NCBI RefSeq assembly: GCF_003991425.1
Contig: NZ_CP034346.1
Location: 3,509,501-3,573,500 of the forward strand
Source of the DNA: Paenibacillus lutimineralis
GTDB lineage: Bacteria > Bacillota > Bacilli > Paenibacillales > Paenibacillaceae
DNA length: 64,000 nt
Direction: 5' to 3'
The notes below the pieces were generated by a model. That model did no database searches. It was given only the letters and a program-made list of their open reading frames with translations, and was not told the DNA's origin. The translations under genes were made by a program, and so were the position numbers. Shown here piece after piece: positions 1 to 9,368 of the stretch (its first letter is position 1; every line of letters starts with the position of its first letter).

Positions 1-2
1 GG

Positions 3-2180
3 CACACCTTCTTCACAAAGCTGGGTTACCGTGTGATCCTCTCCCCTCGTTCCAGCAAGAAACTGTATGAGCGGGGCATGGAATCGATCCCCTCTGAATC
101 AGTCTGCTATCCTGCGAAATTAACTCATGGCCATGTGGATAGCCTGATAGACCAGAAGGTGGGTATCATCTTCTACCCTTCGGTCGTCTATGAGCACAAA
201 GAAGATGAAGAAGCGAGGAATCATTTCAACTGTCCGGTGGTCACCTCCTATCCCGAAGTGATCCGCGTTAACATGGATCGACTCAAAGAGGCAGGAATTC
301 CATATGTTCAAGCATTCCTGACTTTGGATAACCCGAAGTCACTCAAGAAAGAGCTGGCAAATACTTTTCCACGAATTTCGAGCAAAGAGATTAATGAAGC
401 CGTTGATGCCGCTCTTACAGAAGCAGATACAGTACGGCAGGATATTCGCCGCAAGGGTGAGGAAACGCTGCATTTCCTGGAGGAGACCGGGACGAAGGGG
501 ATTGTGCTTGCTGGCAGACCCTATCATGTTGATCCGGAGATCCACCATGGGATCCCTGAGTTGATCAATACGTACGGGTTGGCGGTATTAACAGAAGATT
601 CTATCGCCCATCTTGCCGAGCCCGCCAATGATCTGCGTGTTGTCAATCAGTGGACCTATCATTCCCGTCTCTATCGCGCTGCCAGGGTGGTTGCCAAGCG
701 TGCTGAGGTCGAGCTTGTGCAGTTGAATTCATTCGGATGCGGACTTGATGCGGTGACGGCGGACATGGTTCAGGAGATATTGGAAAGTAACCATAAGATG
801 TATACGATGATCAAGATCGATGAGATAAACAATCTTGGTGCAGCCCGCATTCGAATTCGTTCACTACTGGCCGCAATGAAAGAGCGCGAGAGTAAGACTA
901 TAACAGCGGATCGCACAGAGACCATGACAAGCAGTACCCTCCTGTTCACGAAGGAGATGAAGCAGAATTATACTATTCTGATCCCACAAATGTCTCCTAT
1001 TCATTTTGAATTATATGAGGCGGTGCTGAACAGCGAGGGCTATCGGGCTGAGCTGATACCAGAAGTCACGACCGATACGATCGATGAAGGGCTGCGCTTC
1101 GTGAATAATGATGCCTGCTACCCGGCGATCCTGACCATTGGCCAGCTCGTTCATGCGCTGAGAAGCGGCAAATATGATGTCAATCGCACGGCAGTTATTA
1201 TGTCTCAGACCGGAGGGGCTTGCCGCGCTACGAATTATATCGCCCTGCTGCGCAAAGCGCTAAAGGATGCCGGCCTGGAGCAGATTCCAGTCATCTCACT
1301 GAACGCGGTAGGCCTTGAGAAGCATCCGGGCTTTGAATTCTCGCTAGGCCTGATCAAGAAGTTGATTGCGGCTACCGTTTATGGCGATGCCCTAATGAGG
1401 GCCAGAAACCGTGTCCGCCCATACGAGCTTCAACCGGGCAGCACCGATGACCTGTTCCGTAAATGGATGGACATTTGCCGGGCTTCGCTATACAATTTCA
1501 GCTTCCGAATCTACAGAACCAATCTCGCCCGACTCGTACAGGAATTCGACTCTTTGCCGATTGCGGATAAGCGTAAGCCTCGGATTGGTGTCGTCGGCGA
1601 GATACTCGTCAAATTCCATCCCGGAGCTAATAACCATATCGTGGAGCTCATTGAACAGGAAGGTGCAGAAGCAGCGATTCCCGATATTCTCGACTTCTTC
1701 CTGTACTGCAGCTACGGGCCAATGTACAAGGGCCAGCATCTCGGCAAGAGCAAGCTGGGGATCGCTGGCGGACGCAGCGCGATTTATTTCCTGGAGCAGT
1801 TCCGCAAGCCGCTCAAGGATGCACTGCTGCTCAGCGAGCGCTTTACCGCGCCGCTAACGATCTTCGAGCTGGCCGATAAGGCGAGTCGGCTGCTATCTAT
1901 CGGCAATCAAGCCGGAGAAGGCTGGTTCCTGACCGCGGAGATGATGGAGCTGATTGAGAGCGGAGTAACGAATATCGCCTGCATTCAGCCATTCGCCTGC
2001 TTGCCGAATCATGTTACTGGTCGAGGAATGCTTAAGGGCCTTAAGGAATTGTATCCAGCGGCTAACATTACAGCGATTGACTATGACGCTAGCGAAACTG
2101 AGGTCAACCAGATCAACCGTCTGAAGCTGATGCTAGCCACAGCATTTAAAAATATTGAACGAGCCGGGGTGAACCTATGA
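3..2180 (+). CDS. 2-hydroxyacyl-CoA dehydratase activase-like protein, 3' part (5' end outside window)
   Basis: The reading frame is already open at base 3 (HTFFTKLGYRVILSPRSSKK), so this is the C-terminal part of a longer protein; 726 codons are visible. The sequence matches the large activator-type proteins that carry a DUF2229 region followed by a dehydratase D-component-like region (cysteine-containing motifs SVCYPAKL, FGCGLDAVT, NDACYPA, QTGGACRA, CIQPFACLPNHV). In that family the N-terminal half, not visible here, is a BadF/BcrA-type ATPase that activates a [4Fe-4S] dehydratase. Substrate and true role in this organism are unknown. The stop codon overlaps the start of the next gene by 4 bases (ATGA), so the two are translationally coupled. 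Confidence 0.75.
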   Translation, partial: HTFFTKLGYRVILSPRSSKKLYERGMESIPSESVCYPAKLTHGHVDSLIDQKVGIIFYPSVVYEHKEDEEARNHFNCPVVTSYPEVIRVNMDRLKEAGIPYVQAFLTLDNPKSLKKELANTFPRISSKEINEAVDAALTEADTVRQDIRRKGEETLHFLEETGTKGIVLAGRPYHVDPEIHHGIPELINTYGLAVLTEDSIAHLAEPANDLRVVNQWTYHSRLYRAARVVAKRAEVELVQLNSFGCGLDAVTADMVQEILESNHKMYTMIKIDEINNLGAARIRIRSLLAAMKERESKTITADRTETMTSSTLLFTKEMKQNYTILIPQMSPIHFELYEAVLNSEGYRAELIPEVTTDTIDEGLRFVNNDACYPAILTIGQLVHALRSGKYDVNRTAVIMSQTGGACRATNYIALLRKALKDAGLEQIPVISLNAVGLEKHPGFEFSLGLIKKLIAATVYGDALMRARNRVRPYELQPGSTDDLFRKWMDICRASLYNFSFRIYRTNLARLVQEFDSLPIADKRKPRIGVVGEILVKFHPGANNHIVELIEQEGAEAAIPDILDFFLYCSYGPMYKGQHLGKSKLGIAGGRSAIYFLEQFRKPLKDALLLSERFTAPLTIFELADKASRLLSIGNQAGEGWFLTAEMMELIESGVTNIACIQPFACLPNHVTGRGMLKGLKELYPAANITAIDYDASETEVNQINRLKLMLATAFKNIERAGVNL

Positions 2181-2764
2181 AGCAGTCATCTAAAGAACAA
2201 GAATTATCAACGAAAGAGCATATTTTAAAGGTCACTCATGATTATATTATGCAGACAGGCTTTGAAGCCGTAACGACAAGGAAAATCGCGGCACTGGCGA
2301 ACGTAAATATTGCGATGGTGAATTACTATTTCGGTTCTAAGGATAAGCTGTTGAACGAGACGATCAAGTTGATTCTGAACTCATATAAGGGCTGCTTCTC
2401 CATTCTGGATCAAGCGGACCTGCCCGCTAAGGAGCGCATGGAGATCTTCCTGACCGAATACGCCAGAACCTTTCAGAAATATCCGGAGCTTCTGAGGCAA
2501 ATTATAAGACATAGCAGCTTCCCGTTCGACTCCCAATTTGAATTTGCTCATTTTGTTAAGACAATGGGATTTCCCAAAGTAACAGATGTCTTGAAAGAAA
2601 TGACGAATGAGCTGGATACGGACAAGCTGATTCTAACTAGCGTGCAAATTTTTGGAGCTCTACTCTTCCCGATCCTGATGGAGCCGCTGATCGGTCCGAT
2701 GTATCATTGCCCTATGCCCGATCTTGAACAGCAGGTAGCAGAGATTCTAAGTAAAATGTCATAA
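2177..2764 (+). CDS. TetR/AcrR-family transcriptional regulator
   Basis: 195 residues. The N-terminal 60 residues hold the TetR helix-turn-helix (TTRKIAALANVNIAMVNYYF followed by GSKDKLLNE); the rest is a divergent helical ligand-binding domain. The ATG overlaps the upstream stop codon, so it is co-expressed with the activase-like gene and probably controls that operon. The ligand cannot be read from sequence. A strong terminator follows directly. Confidence 0.9.
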   Translation: MKQSSKEQELSTKEHILKVTHDYIMQTGFEAVTTRKIAALANVNIAMVNYYFGSKDKLLNETIKLILNSYKGCFSILDQADLPAKERMEIFLTEYARTFQKYPELLRQIIRHSSFPFDSQFEFAHFVKTMGFPKVTDVLKEMTNELDTDKLILTSVQIFGALLFPILMEPLIGPMYHCPMPDLEQQVAEILSKMS

Positions 2765-2788
2765 GCTCATTAGGCATTCTTAAAGTTA

Positions 2789-2832
2789 AACCGGGGTATC
2801 CCCTATTAAAATAAGGGATACCCCGGTTTTTT
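2789..2832 (+). terminator. Rho-independent terminator after tetR
   Basis: Perfect 14-bp inverted repeat AACCGGGGTATCCC (2789-2802) and its complement (2815-2828), 12-base loop, followed by six T. It ends the tetR transcript and lies between convergent genes, so it may also slow transcription coming from the right. Confidence 0.93.
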
Positions 2833-2880
2833 GCGGTACTCGTTTATTATTTGTATCTATGAGGCCTACGCCCACTAGCT

Positions 2881-4074
2881 CTAGGATAGGCGATGTCCCT
2901 CCTCGGAGTCGCCTAGCTGCTGGCGATAATCGCTTGGGGTCATGTTATATTTACGACGGAACACCTGGGAGAAATGTCTCATATCCTGATAGCCGACTCT
3001 CTCCGCGACATCAGAAATTTTCAAGCCCGGTTGGCGCAGTAAGTGCCGTGCTTCCTCCATTCGCAGATGGATGATATAGTCCTTAAACCCATGTCCCGTC
3101 TTCTGTTTAAACAACTGGCTAAAATAGACCGGATTTAGAAAGACGACAGACGACACTTTCTCAAGAGTAAGTTCCTCCTGATAGTGAGCCCGGATATATT
3201 TAAGCGCCAGTTCAATGGCCTCATTGTTATGATTATCATGATCAGGCTCGCTGAATTGATCCATTGCCGCTCTACTCAGAAGCGCTACCTGTCTCGGAAT
3301 GAGTGAGAAATTGTCCAACTCCTCCGATGCAATGATCTGGAACGGAACGTTCAAACAGCGCTTCAGTTGTGTCTTCAGTTCACCAAGCAGCACAGGCAGC
3401 TGGTGTGGTAAATTCGGCGTCACCAAACCTACGAGATGACAGAGCGAAGCGCTGGCCACAACGCCATGGCCGAAATTGTCGATCAACTCCGTTAATACGT
3501 TTTCCACGATGAAATGCTCCAGATGTCCGGACCGCTTCTGTTCGATTCGTACCATAACCAGATAGAAATAAGATGGCTCCTCCAGCAGCGTGTTCAAATC
3601 GATACCGCCGAGATCCAAACCAGTAATCAGCCGGGTTAGTGCTCCTTCCCGCAGCAAGCGCACATTCTGCCTCAGCAGATGTGACTCCTTGGATCGCATC
3701 GTGCTCTGCTCAATTTCTGCGCTAAGCTGCTCCACCATATCGATTAGTGCTTCCTTGCCGATCGGCTTAAGCAAGTAATCCCGAGCGCCGAGGCGTACCG
3801 CTTCACGGGCATAGGCGAATTCGGAATAAGCCGAGATGACAACCCATTTGACCTGAGGGTGTCTGCTGCGAGAGAGTTCCATCAGTTCGAGCCCTGTCAT
3901 GCCAGGCATTCGTACATCCGTCAAGACAAGGTCAATGGACTCGGTTCTGAGCAGCCAAGCCGCTTCATCCGCTTTTGCAGCCAAATGAACCGAATGTTCA
4001 GGAAAATGATGAGATAGCGTGCGCTGTATCCCTTCGCGGATAATGCTCTCATCATCAACTACCAAAATGTTCAT
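2881..4074 (-). CDS. Response regulator, YesN/AraC type
   Basis: 397 residues. The receiver domain covers about residues 1-120 (acidic pair VVDDES, phospho-acceptor Asp in LVLTDVRMPG, Lys in YLLKPIGKE). The C-terminal 100 residues are an AraC-type double helix-turn-helix (VVFLNPVYFSQLFKQKTG and VGYQDMRHFSQVFRRKYN). ATG overlaps the kinase stop codon by 4 bases. It is the last gene of a five-gene operon (binding protein, two permeases, kinase, regulator) and most likely activates the sugar importer. Confidence 0.93.
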   Translation of the reverse strand: MNILVVDDESIIREGIQRTLSHHFPEHSVHLAAKADEAAWLLRTESIDLVLTDVRMPGMTGLELMELSRSRHPQVKWVVISAYSEFAYAREAVRLGARDYLLKPIGKEALIDMVEQLSAEIEQSTMRSKESHLLRQNVRLLREGALTRLITGLDLGGIDLNTLLEEPSYFYLVMVRIEQKRSGHLEHFIVENVLTELIDNFGHGVVASASLCHLVGLVTPNLPHQLPVLLGELKTQLKRCLNVPFQIIASEELDNFSLIPRQVALLSRAAMDQFSEPDHDNHNNEAIELALKYIRAHYQEELTLEKVSSVVFLNPVYFSQLFKQKTGHGFKDYIIHLRMEEARHLLRQPGLKISDVAERVGYQDMRHFSQVFRRKYNMTPSDYRQQLGDSEEGHRLS

Positions 4075-5903
4075 ACCTCTGCTCCTCTCGTTTCGGATTT
4101 CGGCATCACAACAATAACTTTGGTTCCTTGCCCTGATTCACTATGTAGAATGAGACCATAGGGCTCGCCGAACATCAGCCTCAATCTTTGATCAACGTTA
4201 AAGAGACCTATTCCGCGGCGGCTTGCTGCCAATCTCTCATCCTGCTCCATCGCCTTCATTTGCGGCTCCAACTCGTTCTCGCTTCCACTGCGGCCTGGAA
4301 GTAATATGGCTGAGAGTCGCTCCAGTGTTGACGCGTCCATGCCCACCCCATCATCCTTAACGATCAACAGCAGGCGGTCGTCGCACTCTTCGCTATAGAC
4401 ATGTAGCGTACCCGGCTGTGCCATCGGTTCAAGCCCATATTTTACAGCATTCTCAATGATCGGCTGCAGCGTCATTTTCGGAATTATTGAATCCAGATGC
4501 TGCGGCGGAACAGAAATATTTACATGCAGTCTCTCACCCAGACGAGTCTCGATGATCGTTAAGTAATTACGCATTTGCTCCAACTCATTGCCAAGCGTGG
4601 AACTGGCTCCTTCCTCCCATTCGCTGTTATAGCGGAACATTCGGGATAAGGCCAGGATAACCCGGCCCAAACGGTCATTCTCCCGTTCATCCAGCATCCA
4701 ATAGATCATATCGAGCGTATTGAATAGGAAATGTGGGTTCACCTGGGTCTGAAGCGCCTGAAGCTGGGCATTCTTCTCGCTAATCGAGGCCAGCTTAATC
4801 CGCTCGATCAGTTCGTCGATTCGTCCGACCATCCGGTTGAAGGAAGCGACAAGCACATTAATCTCTTCATAGGAGCCGGCCTTCACTTCCCCGTGGAAGT
4901 TACCCATCTCTACCTGCTTCATTTGACGGATCAGTCGCTTGAATGGCAGGGAGAAGGTCCGCGAGATGAAGCCGGCCAGGAATGTAGCGGCGATAATAAC
5001 GCCAATCACGACAGACATTAGATACTGTCTTGTCTTCTTCAATTCAAGCTGCATATCCGACATCGGTGTCTGACTGATCAATGTCCATTCCGGCTTCTGA
5101 ATCGGCGCTGCCGTAAGCAGAGAGCCGTTCATTTCTTGAATTCGTATACCGTCGATGCGAGCTGTAGAGGGCCAATCCTGTGGAATGCCCGTCTTCTCTC
5201 CGCCCTGGGCAGTACTGATGATCTCCATTCCATGCTCATCACGGATTGCCACAATGCTGTCTGCGCCCAGACTGGCATTGGATAACGCGGAGATAATCGC
5301 GGAAGCATCCGTCTCGATCAGCACGATGCCGATTTGCTTAAGCTCGGTCAGCTCGAACAGCTGACGACCAAAGGCGAAGACCGGCTTGTCGAATCCTCCG
5401 CTCATCAGCGACTGAGGGTACACCCCCAGCCATTTCATCTCCCCGGAAGACTGACGGAGTATTCGGAACCAGGCCGTCTCTGCATATTCGCGAACCATTC
5501 CACCCATAGAGCGTTCGTAACTGTATACCCGGCCGGAATAGGTAACGATATGGATACCCACGATATCATCACGCGAATAGAAGATCGCCCCTAATGTATC
5601 GGTAATCCGCTGATCATTATTGACTTGTACCACCGGATTATCTTTATTTCCACGATCCTGCAGGAGGCGAATCAACTCCGTATTGCTGTTCAGAGATTTA
5701 GTGACGCTGTCATAGCTTTTTAGCAGCAAATCAAATAACCCTGCGGTCTGGGACATGTTCTTCTCTGCAATGTCACTAACCTTGGTTCGAATTTGCTCGG
5801 TCGCCCGTTGATAGTATAAATAAGTCGTAATTAACACTAAAGCTAGCATACCTACTAATAATAGTAGAAATAGACGGTTATGGATTGAACGGAAGCTTCT
5901 CAT
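4071..5903 (-). CDS. Sensor histidine kinase, YesM type
   Basis: 610 residues: N-terminal membrane segment (about 10-30), large extracellular Cache-like sensor region (30-290), second membrane segment (about 295-315), HAMP (316-370), His_kinase region with phospho-acceptor His in QVNPHFLFNTLDMI, and ATPase motifs NAVKYG, DDGVGMD and GIGLFNVDQR. This architecture is typical of kinases that respond to extracellular carbohydrate or to its binding protein. It sits directly downstream of the permeases, with 12 bases between them, and is coupled to the response regulator. Confidence 0.94.
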   Translation of the reverse strand: MRSFRSIHNRLFLLLLVGMLALVLITTYLYYQRATEQIRTKVSDIAEKNMSQTAGLFDLLLKSYDSVTKSLNSNTELIRLLQDRGNKDNPVVQVNNDQRITDTLGAIFYSRDDIVGIHIVTYSGRVYSYERSMGGMVREYAETAWFRILRQSSGEMKWLGVYPQSLMSGGFDKPVFAFGRQLFELTELKQIGIVLIETDASAIISALSNASLGADSIVAIRDEHGMEIISTAQGGEKTGIPQDWPSTARIDGIRIQEMNGSLLTAAPIQKPEWTLISQTPMSDMQLELKKTRQYLMSVVIGVIIAATFLAGFISRTFSLPFKRLIRQMKQVEMGNFHGEVKAGSYEEINVLVASFNRMVGRIDELIERIKLASISEKNAQLQALQTQVNPHFLFNTLDMIYWMLDERENDRLGRVILALSRMFRYNSEWEEGASSTLGNELEQMRNYLTIIETRLGERLHVNISVPPQHLDSIIPKMTLQPIIENAVKYGLEPMAQPGTLHVYSEECDDRLLLIVKDDGVGMDASTLERLSAILLPGRSGSENELEPQMKAMEQDERLAASRRGIGLFNVDQRLRLMFGEPYGLILHSESGQGTKVIVVMPKSETRGAEV

Positions 5904-5915
5904 AGTAAACCTATT

Positions 5916-6797
5916 TTACCCCTTGACTGCTCCGGCGACCATCCCTTTCGTAATCTTCTCTGCAAGCAGGAAGTAGATCAGGATGACAGGCAATGCTCCG
6001 AGCACGAGGAAGGCCCCAATTCCCCCATAATTGACTGAATACTGGCTGACGAAGCTGTATACGCCAAAAGGTAGTGTTTTTAACCGTTCAGCCGTAACGA
6101 AGGTGGCTGCCAGGATGTATTCGTTCCAAATGTTAATGAAGGTAAGTATGCAGACGGTCATGATCGGCGGAACAGATATTGGAAGAGCGATATTCCAATA
6201 AATCCGGAATATGCCCGATCCATCAACAATAGCTGATTCTTCGATCTCATGAGGAATCGACCTCATGAACCCGCTAATGATAAAGACGGCAATCGGAGTC
6301 TGGAAAGCCATATAAGGTAAGATTAGCGATAAATGCGTATTCAGAATGCCCAGATGCTTGAAAATGATCATCAGCGGAAGCAAAGTTCCCTGCATAGGGA
6401 TCATCATCCCAACGAGGAACACCATCAATACCGCATTTGCAAATCTCCAACGGAATCTGGCAATGGCGAATCCAGTCAACGAAGCAAGTACAATAACACA
6501 GATCATCGTGACAGAAGTAACGAATAGACTATTCAGCAAATAGCGAAAATACTGCCCGCCTCCGAGCGCATCGCTGTAATTCTGCCATTGCAGACTGGCT
6601 GGCAAGGCGAAGAAGCTTCCGGAGAGAATCTCCTCATTCGTCTTCAAGGAATAGATCAGCAACCACAGCAAAGGATAGAGCTGAGTAACGATCAGAATCA
6701 CGAAGACCACATAGACGATGGAAGTCGTGACTGAGAAGCGTCTGCGTCTATAATTCCGCACAGTTGGTTTCCGCAGAACAGGTGCCGTGTGACTCAT
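5916..6797 (-). CDS. Carbohydrate ABC transporter permease, MalG-like (CUT1)
   Basis: 293 residues with six predicted membrane helices. The cytoplasmic EAA loop is recognisable (EESAIVDGSGIFRIYWNIAL, then PISVPP), the coupling site for the ATPase. It pairs with the next permease upstream; 20 bases separate the genes. No ATP-binding subunit is encoded nearby, so the importer presumably uses a shared MsmX-type ATPase encoded elsewhere, as is common for CUT1 systems in Bacillota. Confidence 0.94.
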   Translation of the reverse strand: MSHTAPVLRKPTVRNYRRRRFSVTTSIVYVVFVILIVTQLYPLLWLLIYSLKTNEEILSGSFFALPASLQWQNYSDALGGGQYFRYLLNSLFVTSVTMICVIVLASLTGFAIARFRWRFANAVLMVFLVGMMIPMQGTLLPLMIIFKHLGILNTHLSLILPYMAFQTPIAVFIISGFMRSIPHEIEESAIVDGSGIFRIYWNIALPISVPPIMTVCILTFINIWNEYILAATFVTAERLKTLPFGVYSFVSQYSVNYGGIGAFLVLGALPVILIYFLLAEKITKGMVAGAVKG

Positions 6798-6817
6798 CTT
6801 ATCTCCCCCCCTCTCTT

Positions 6818-7711
6818 CTATGAATACCGTTTGTCCAGCTTACTGAACAAACCGTTGATTATAATCGTTGCTGCCAGACATAGAATGACCAGGAAAGAAG
6901 CGATCGCACTTCCGTATCCATACTTCATGGATAAGAACGACATGTTGTACATCAGGCTGGCGACGACCTCTGTCGCATGAGCCGGACCTCCGCCGGTCAT
7001 AACCATAATCAGGTCAAAAGATTGCAACGAACCGATAAACGATAGCACCACCGAGATTTTGAAAATCGGCACGATCAGCGGCAGCGTAATGTAACGGTCC
7101 GCCTTCAGTCCGCTGGCGCCATCGATTTTGGCAGCTTCGTAAATATCGGACGGAACATTCTGAATACCGGTAAATTGAATCAGAATATGATAGCCAAGGT
7201 ACTGCCATAAAGCGACGACGATCACGGAATAGATCGCAATCTTCGGTTCGGTCAACCAGGAATGCGTCCAGCTATTAAGCCCTAACGACTCCAAGATCTG
7301 ATTAAGCATCCCGCCCATCGAGGCCGGATTGTAAATGGTCTTCCACAGTTGTCCAATCACGACAACGGATAGAATGACGGGCAGAAAATAGCTGGAGACG
7401 AGAAAGTTAGGCTTCTTAACATAGCGGCTGATTAATATGGCTATAAATAAAGCGATCGGCAGCTGCACGCACATGGATACTCCGGCCAGCAGCATTGTTC
7501 TTCCTACGGCAGGCCAGAATATAGAGTCGTTCGTCAGCATTTTCTCGAAATTTTTGAGCCCGATAAACTTAGCCGCGCCGATCCCGTTCCAATCCAGCAA
7601 GCCGCTGTAGAAGGATACGAGAATCGGCACGAATACTAACAAGCTGTATATTAATAGACAAGGCAGCACGAACGCAGCGATCTTCCATCCGGACACCTTA
7701 AGCACATTCAT
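6818..7711 (-). CDS. Carbohydrate ABC transporter permease, MalF/LacF-like (CUT1)
   Basis: 297 residues with six predicted membrane helices (first at about residues 9-32). The EAA loop is EAAKIDGASGLKADRYITLP. It forms the membrane channel together with the downstream MalG-like permease and follows the binding-protein gene by about 100 bases. Substrate is unknown; the binding protein gives no residue-level clue that I can read. Confidence 0.94.
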   Translation of the reverse strand: MNVLKVSGWKIAAFVLPCLLIYSLLVFVPILVSFYSGLLDWNGIGAAKFIGLKNFEKMLTNDSIFWPAVGRTMLLAGVSMCVQLPIALFIAILISRYVKKPNFLVSSYFLPVILSVVVIGQLWKTIYNPASMGGMLNQILESLGLNSWTHSWLTEPKIAIYSVIVVALWQYLGYHILIQFTGIQNVPSDIYEAAKIDGASGLKADRYITLPLIVPIFKISVVLSFIGSLQSFDLIMVMTGGGPAHATEVVASLMYNMSFLSMKYGYGSAIASFLVILCLAATIIINGLFSKLDKRYS

Positions 7712-7808
7712 GATGTTCCCTCCTATCTAGACGTTCATGTAGAGCAAGGAGACCGAAGAGAGAGCATGGGAACTCCAGCTTTCTTCCGGTCTCCTTCCTC
7801 AGCATCTG

Positions 7809-9179
7809 TTATTCTTTATTCTCGTCGTAAGCAGTCTGATGCTCTTTCGCAACTACGCCCGCATCCGTCTTCGATACGAATAGATTCTGAATGCTGCTTA
7901 GATGAGCCTGCGCTGTACCTGGATTCATCGTGTTGTCGAAGGCAAGGTCTCCGCCTTTAACATCCTTGAACAGGTTCAGAACTTCCATCGCCATATCGGA
8001 ATATCCGGCGGCTTTGAAATCACCGTCCACGGTCTGGGCCAGACCGATTGCGCCTTTCAGATTGAACATTTCCTTCGGATAGTTGACCAGGAAGTAGTTC
8101 AGGAAGTCGAGAGTCTCCTCCAAATGCTTGCTGTCCTTTGAGACGGCGAACGCGCTGCCTGGAGCGAGCATGAATTCATCAGGATTTCCCTTGCCATTAA
8201 CGGTCGGGAACTTGAACACACCGACATTCTGATTCTCGTTAGCTGTCGATTCTTCAATCCCCCCCGTAGCCCAGCTGCCCATGAAATACATCGCGGCTTT
8301 GCCTGTCTTGAACAAGTTCTCGCCTGCGTTATAGTCGAATGAAGTTGCTCCTTCCTGGAAAGCTCCGGCCTGCACCAGATCTTCAAAGGCATTAACCGCT
8401 TCGGTGAACGCCGGATCTTCAAAAGTCTTCTTGCCATCAATCACATCCTGGAGGAAGCCCGGGCCGCCATTCGTGCGGAGCAGAATGTTCATAAACAGGA
8501 AGGAACCGGTCCAGGAATCCTTCTCCCCGATCGCCATCGGCTGAATGCCCTTCGCCTTAAGCTGCTTCACCACACCGACCATTTCCTCGAAGGTAGTAGG
8601 AACCTTGACTCCGCCTTCTTCGAACATCTTCTTGTTGTAATAGACAATTGCGATATTATTACCGTCCGGAAGCGCATAGAGATTGTTGTCGAAGGTGTAA
8701 TAATCCAGGATGCCTTCCTGGAATGTTCCCTTCAGTCCATTCTTCTCTACCATCTCGTTGAGCGGTGCAAACAAGCCTGCATCAACAAATGGCTTCATTT
8801 GTGCAGCCGGGTTAACGATGGTTATGTCCGGCACTTCCTTGGAAGCTGCCTGAGTCTTCAGCTTCACCTTCTGCTGGTCAGTATTCAGCGAATCCAGCTC
8901 GATTTTGACATTTGGATGTTCGGCTTCATAGTTGGCAACAACCGTACGAATCATTTTGTATTTAGGATCGGTCGGGTCCGGATAAATGTTCTGGAAAGTA
9001 ATCTTGACCTCTTTCTTGCTCGTATCTTCTTTGGTACCGGAGTTCGTCTGACTGTTCGTACTGCCTTCGTTCTTCCTGCCGTTACTGCTAGCGCTTCCAT
9101 TACTACCGCTGCCGCAAGCAGCTAGGCCCAAAGTCAGTGCACTGGCAAGCAGTGCCATCATCAGTGGCTTGAACTTCAT
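7809..9179 (-). CDS. Extracellular sugar-binding lipoprotein (family 1 SBP)
   Basis: 456 residues. The start chosen is the ATG at 9179 because a strong AAGGGGG site lies about 10 bases upstream and the N-terminus then reads as a lipoprotein signal: MKFKP, hydrophobic stretch, lipobox LAAC at about residues 19-22, then a Ser/Asn/Gly-rich linker. The remainder resembles MalE-type binding proteins (ITIVNPAAQMKPFVDAGLF; AMYFMGSWATGG). It should deliver an oligosaccharide to the two permeases downstream. First gene of the importer operon. Confidence 0.92.
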   Translation of the reverse strand: MKFKPLMMALLASALTLGLAACGSGSNGSASSNGRKNEGSTNSQTNSGTKEDTSKKEVKITFQNIYPDPTDPKYKMIRTVVANYEAEHPNVKIELDSLNTDQQKVKLKTQAASKEVPDITIVNPAAQMKPFVDAGLFAPLNEMVEKNGLKGTFQEGILDYYTFDNNLYALPDGNNIAIVYYNKKMFEEGGVKVPTTFEEMVGVVKQLKAKGIQPMAIGEKDSWTGSFLFMNILLRTNGGPGFLQDVIDGKKTFEDPAFTEAVNAFEDLVQAGAFQEGATSFDYNAGENLFKTGKAAMYFMGSWATGGIEESTANENQNVGVFKFPTVNGKGNPDEFMLAPGSAFAVSKDSKHLEETLDFLNYFLVNYPKEMFNLKGAIGLAQTVDGDFKAAGYSDMAMEVLNLFKDVKGGDLAFDNTMNPGTAQAHLSSIQNLFVSKTDAGVVAKEHQTAYDENKE

Positions 9180-9219
9180 CCCGTAAATCCCCCTTAGCAA
9201 ATATTTAATTTCTAGCTTC

Positions 9220-9248
9220 ATTATGTTGTAAGCAGGATCATCTCACAA
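9220..9248 (-). promoter_or_regulatory. Predicted promoter of the sugar importer operon
   Basis: On the minus strand TTGTGA (9243-9248) and CATAAT (9220-9225) are separated by 17 bases and lie about 40 bases upstream of the binding-protein start. Prediction by eye; the moderate -35 box would fit activation by the response regulator. Confidence 0.5.
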
Positions 9249-9292
9249 TGCGTGATCTTAAGGAGTCATGTTTGTAAAATTAAGATCTTTCC

Positions 9293-9337
9293 AAAAAAAC
9301 CGGGTCATCCCGCCTAAGCTGGAGATTCCCCGGTTTT
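9293..9337 (-). terminator. Terminator after the MFS gene
   Basis: Minus strand: AAAACCGGGG arm at the right, pairing with CCCGGTTTT and running into seven T. It ends the marR-ABC-MFS transcript and insulates the sugar operon. Confidence 0.8.
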
Positions 9338-9368
9338 CACATCATCTATTTGAACGGCTTTGAGATGA

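Noticed and set aside
1411..1857. 148-codon frame overlapping the activase-like gene
   Set aside because: Ser/Arg-rich composition typical of an out-of-frame reading; the overlapping gene is well supported.
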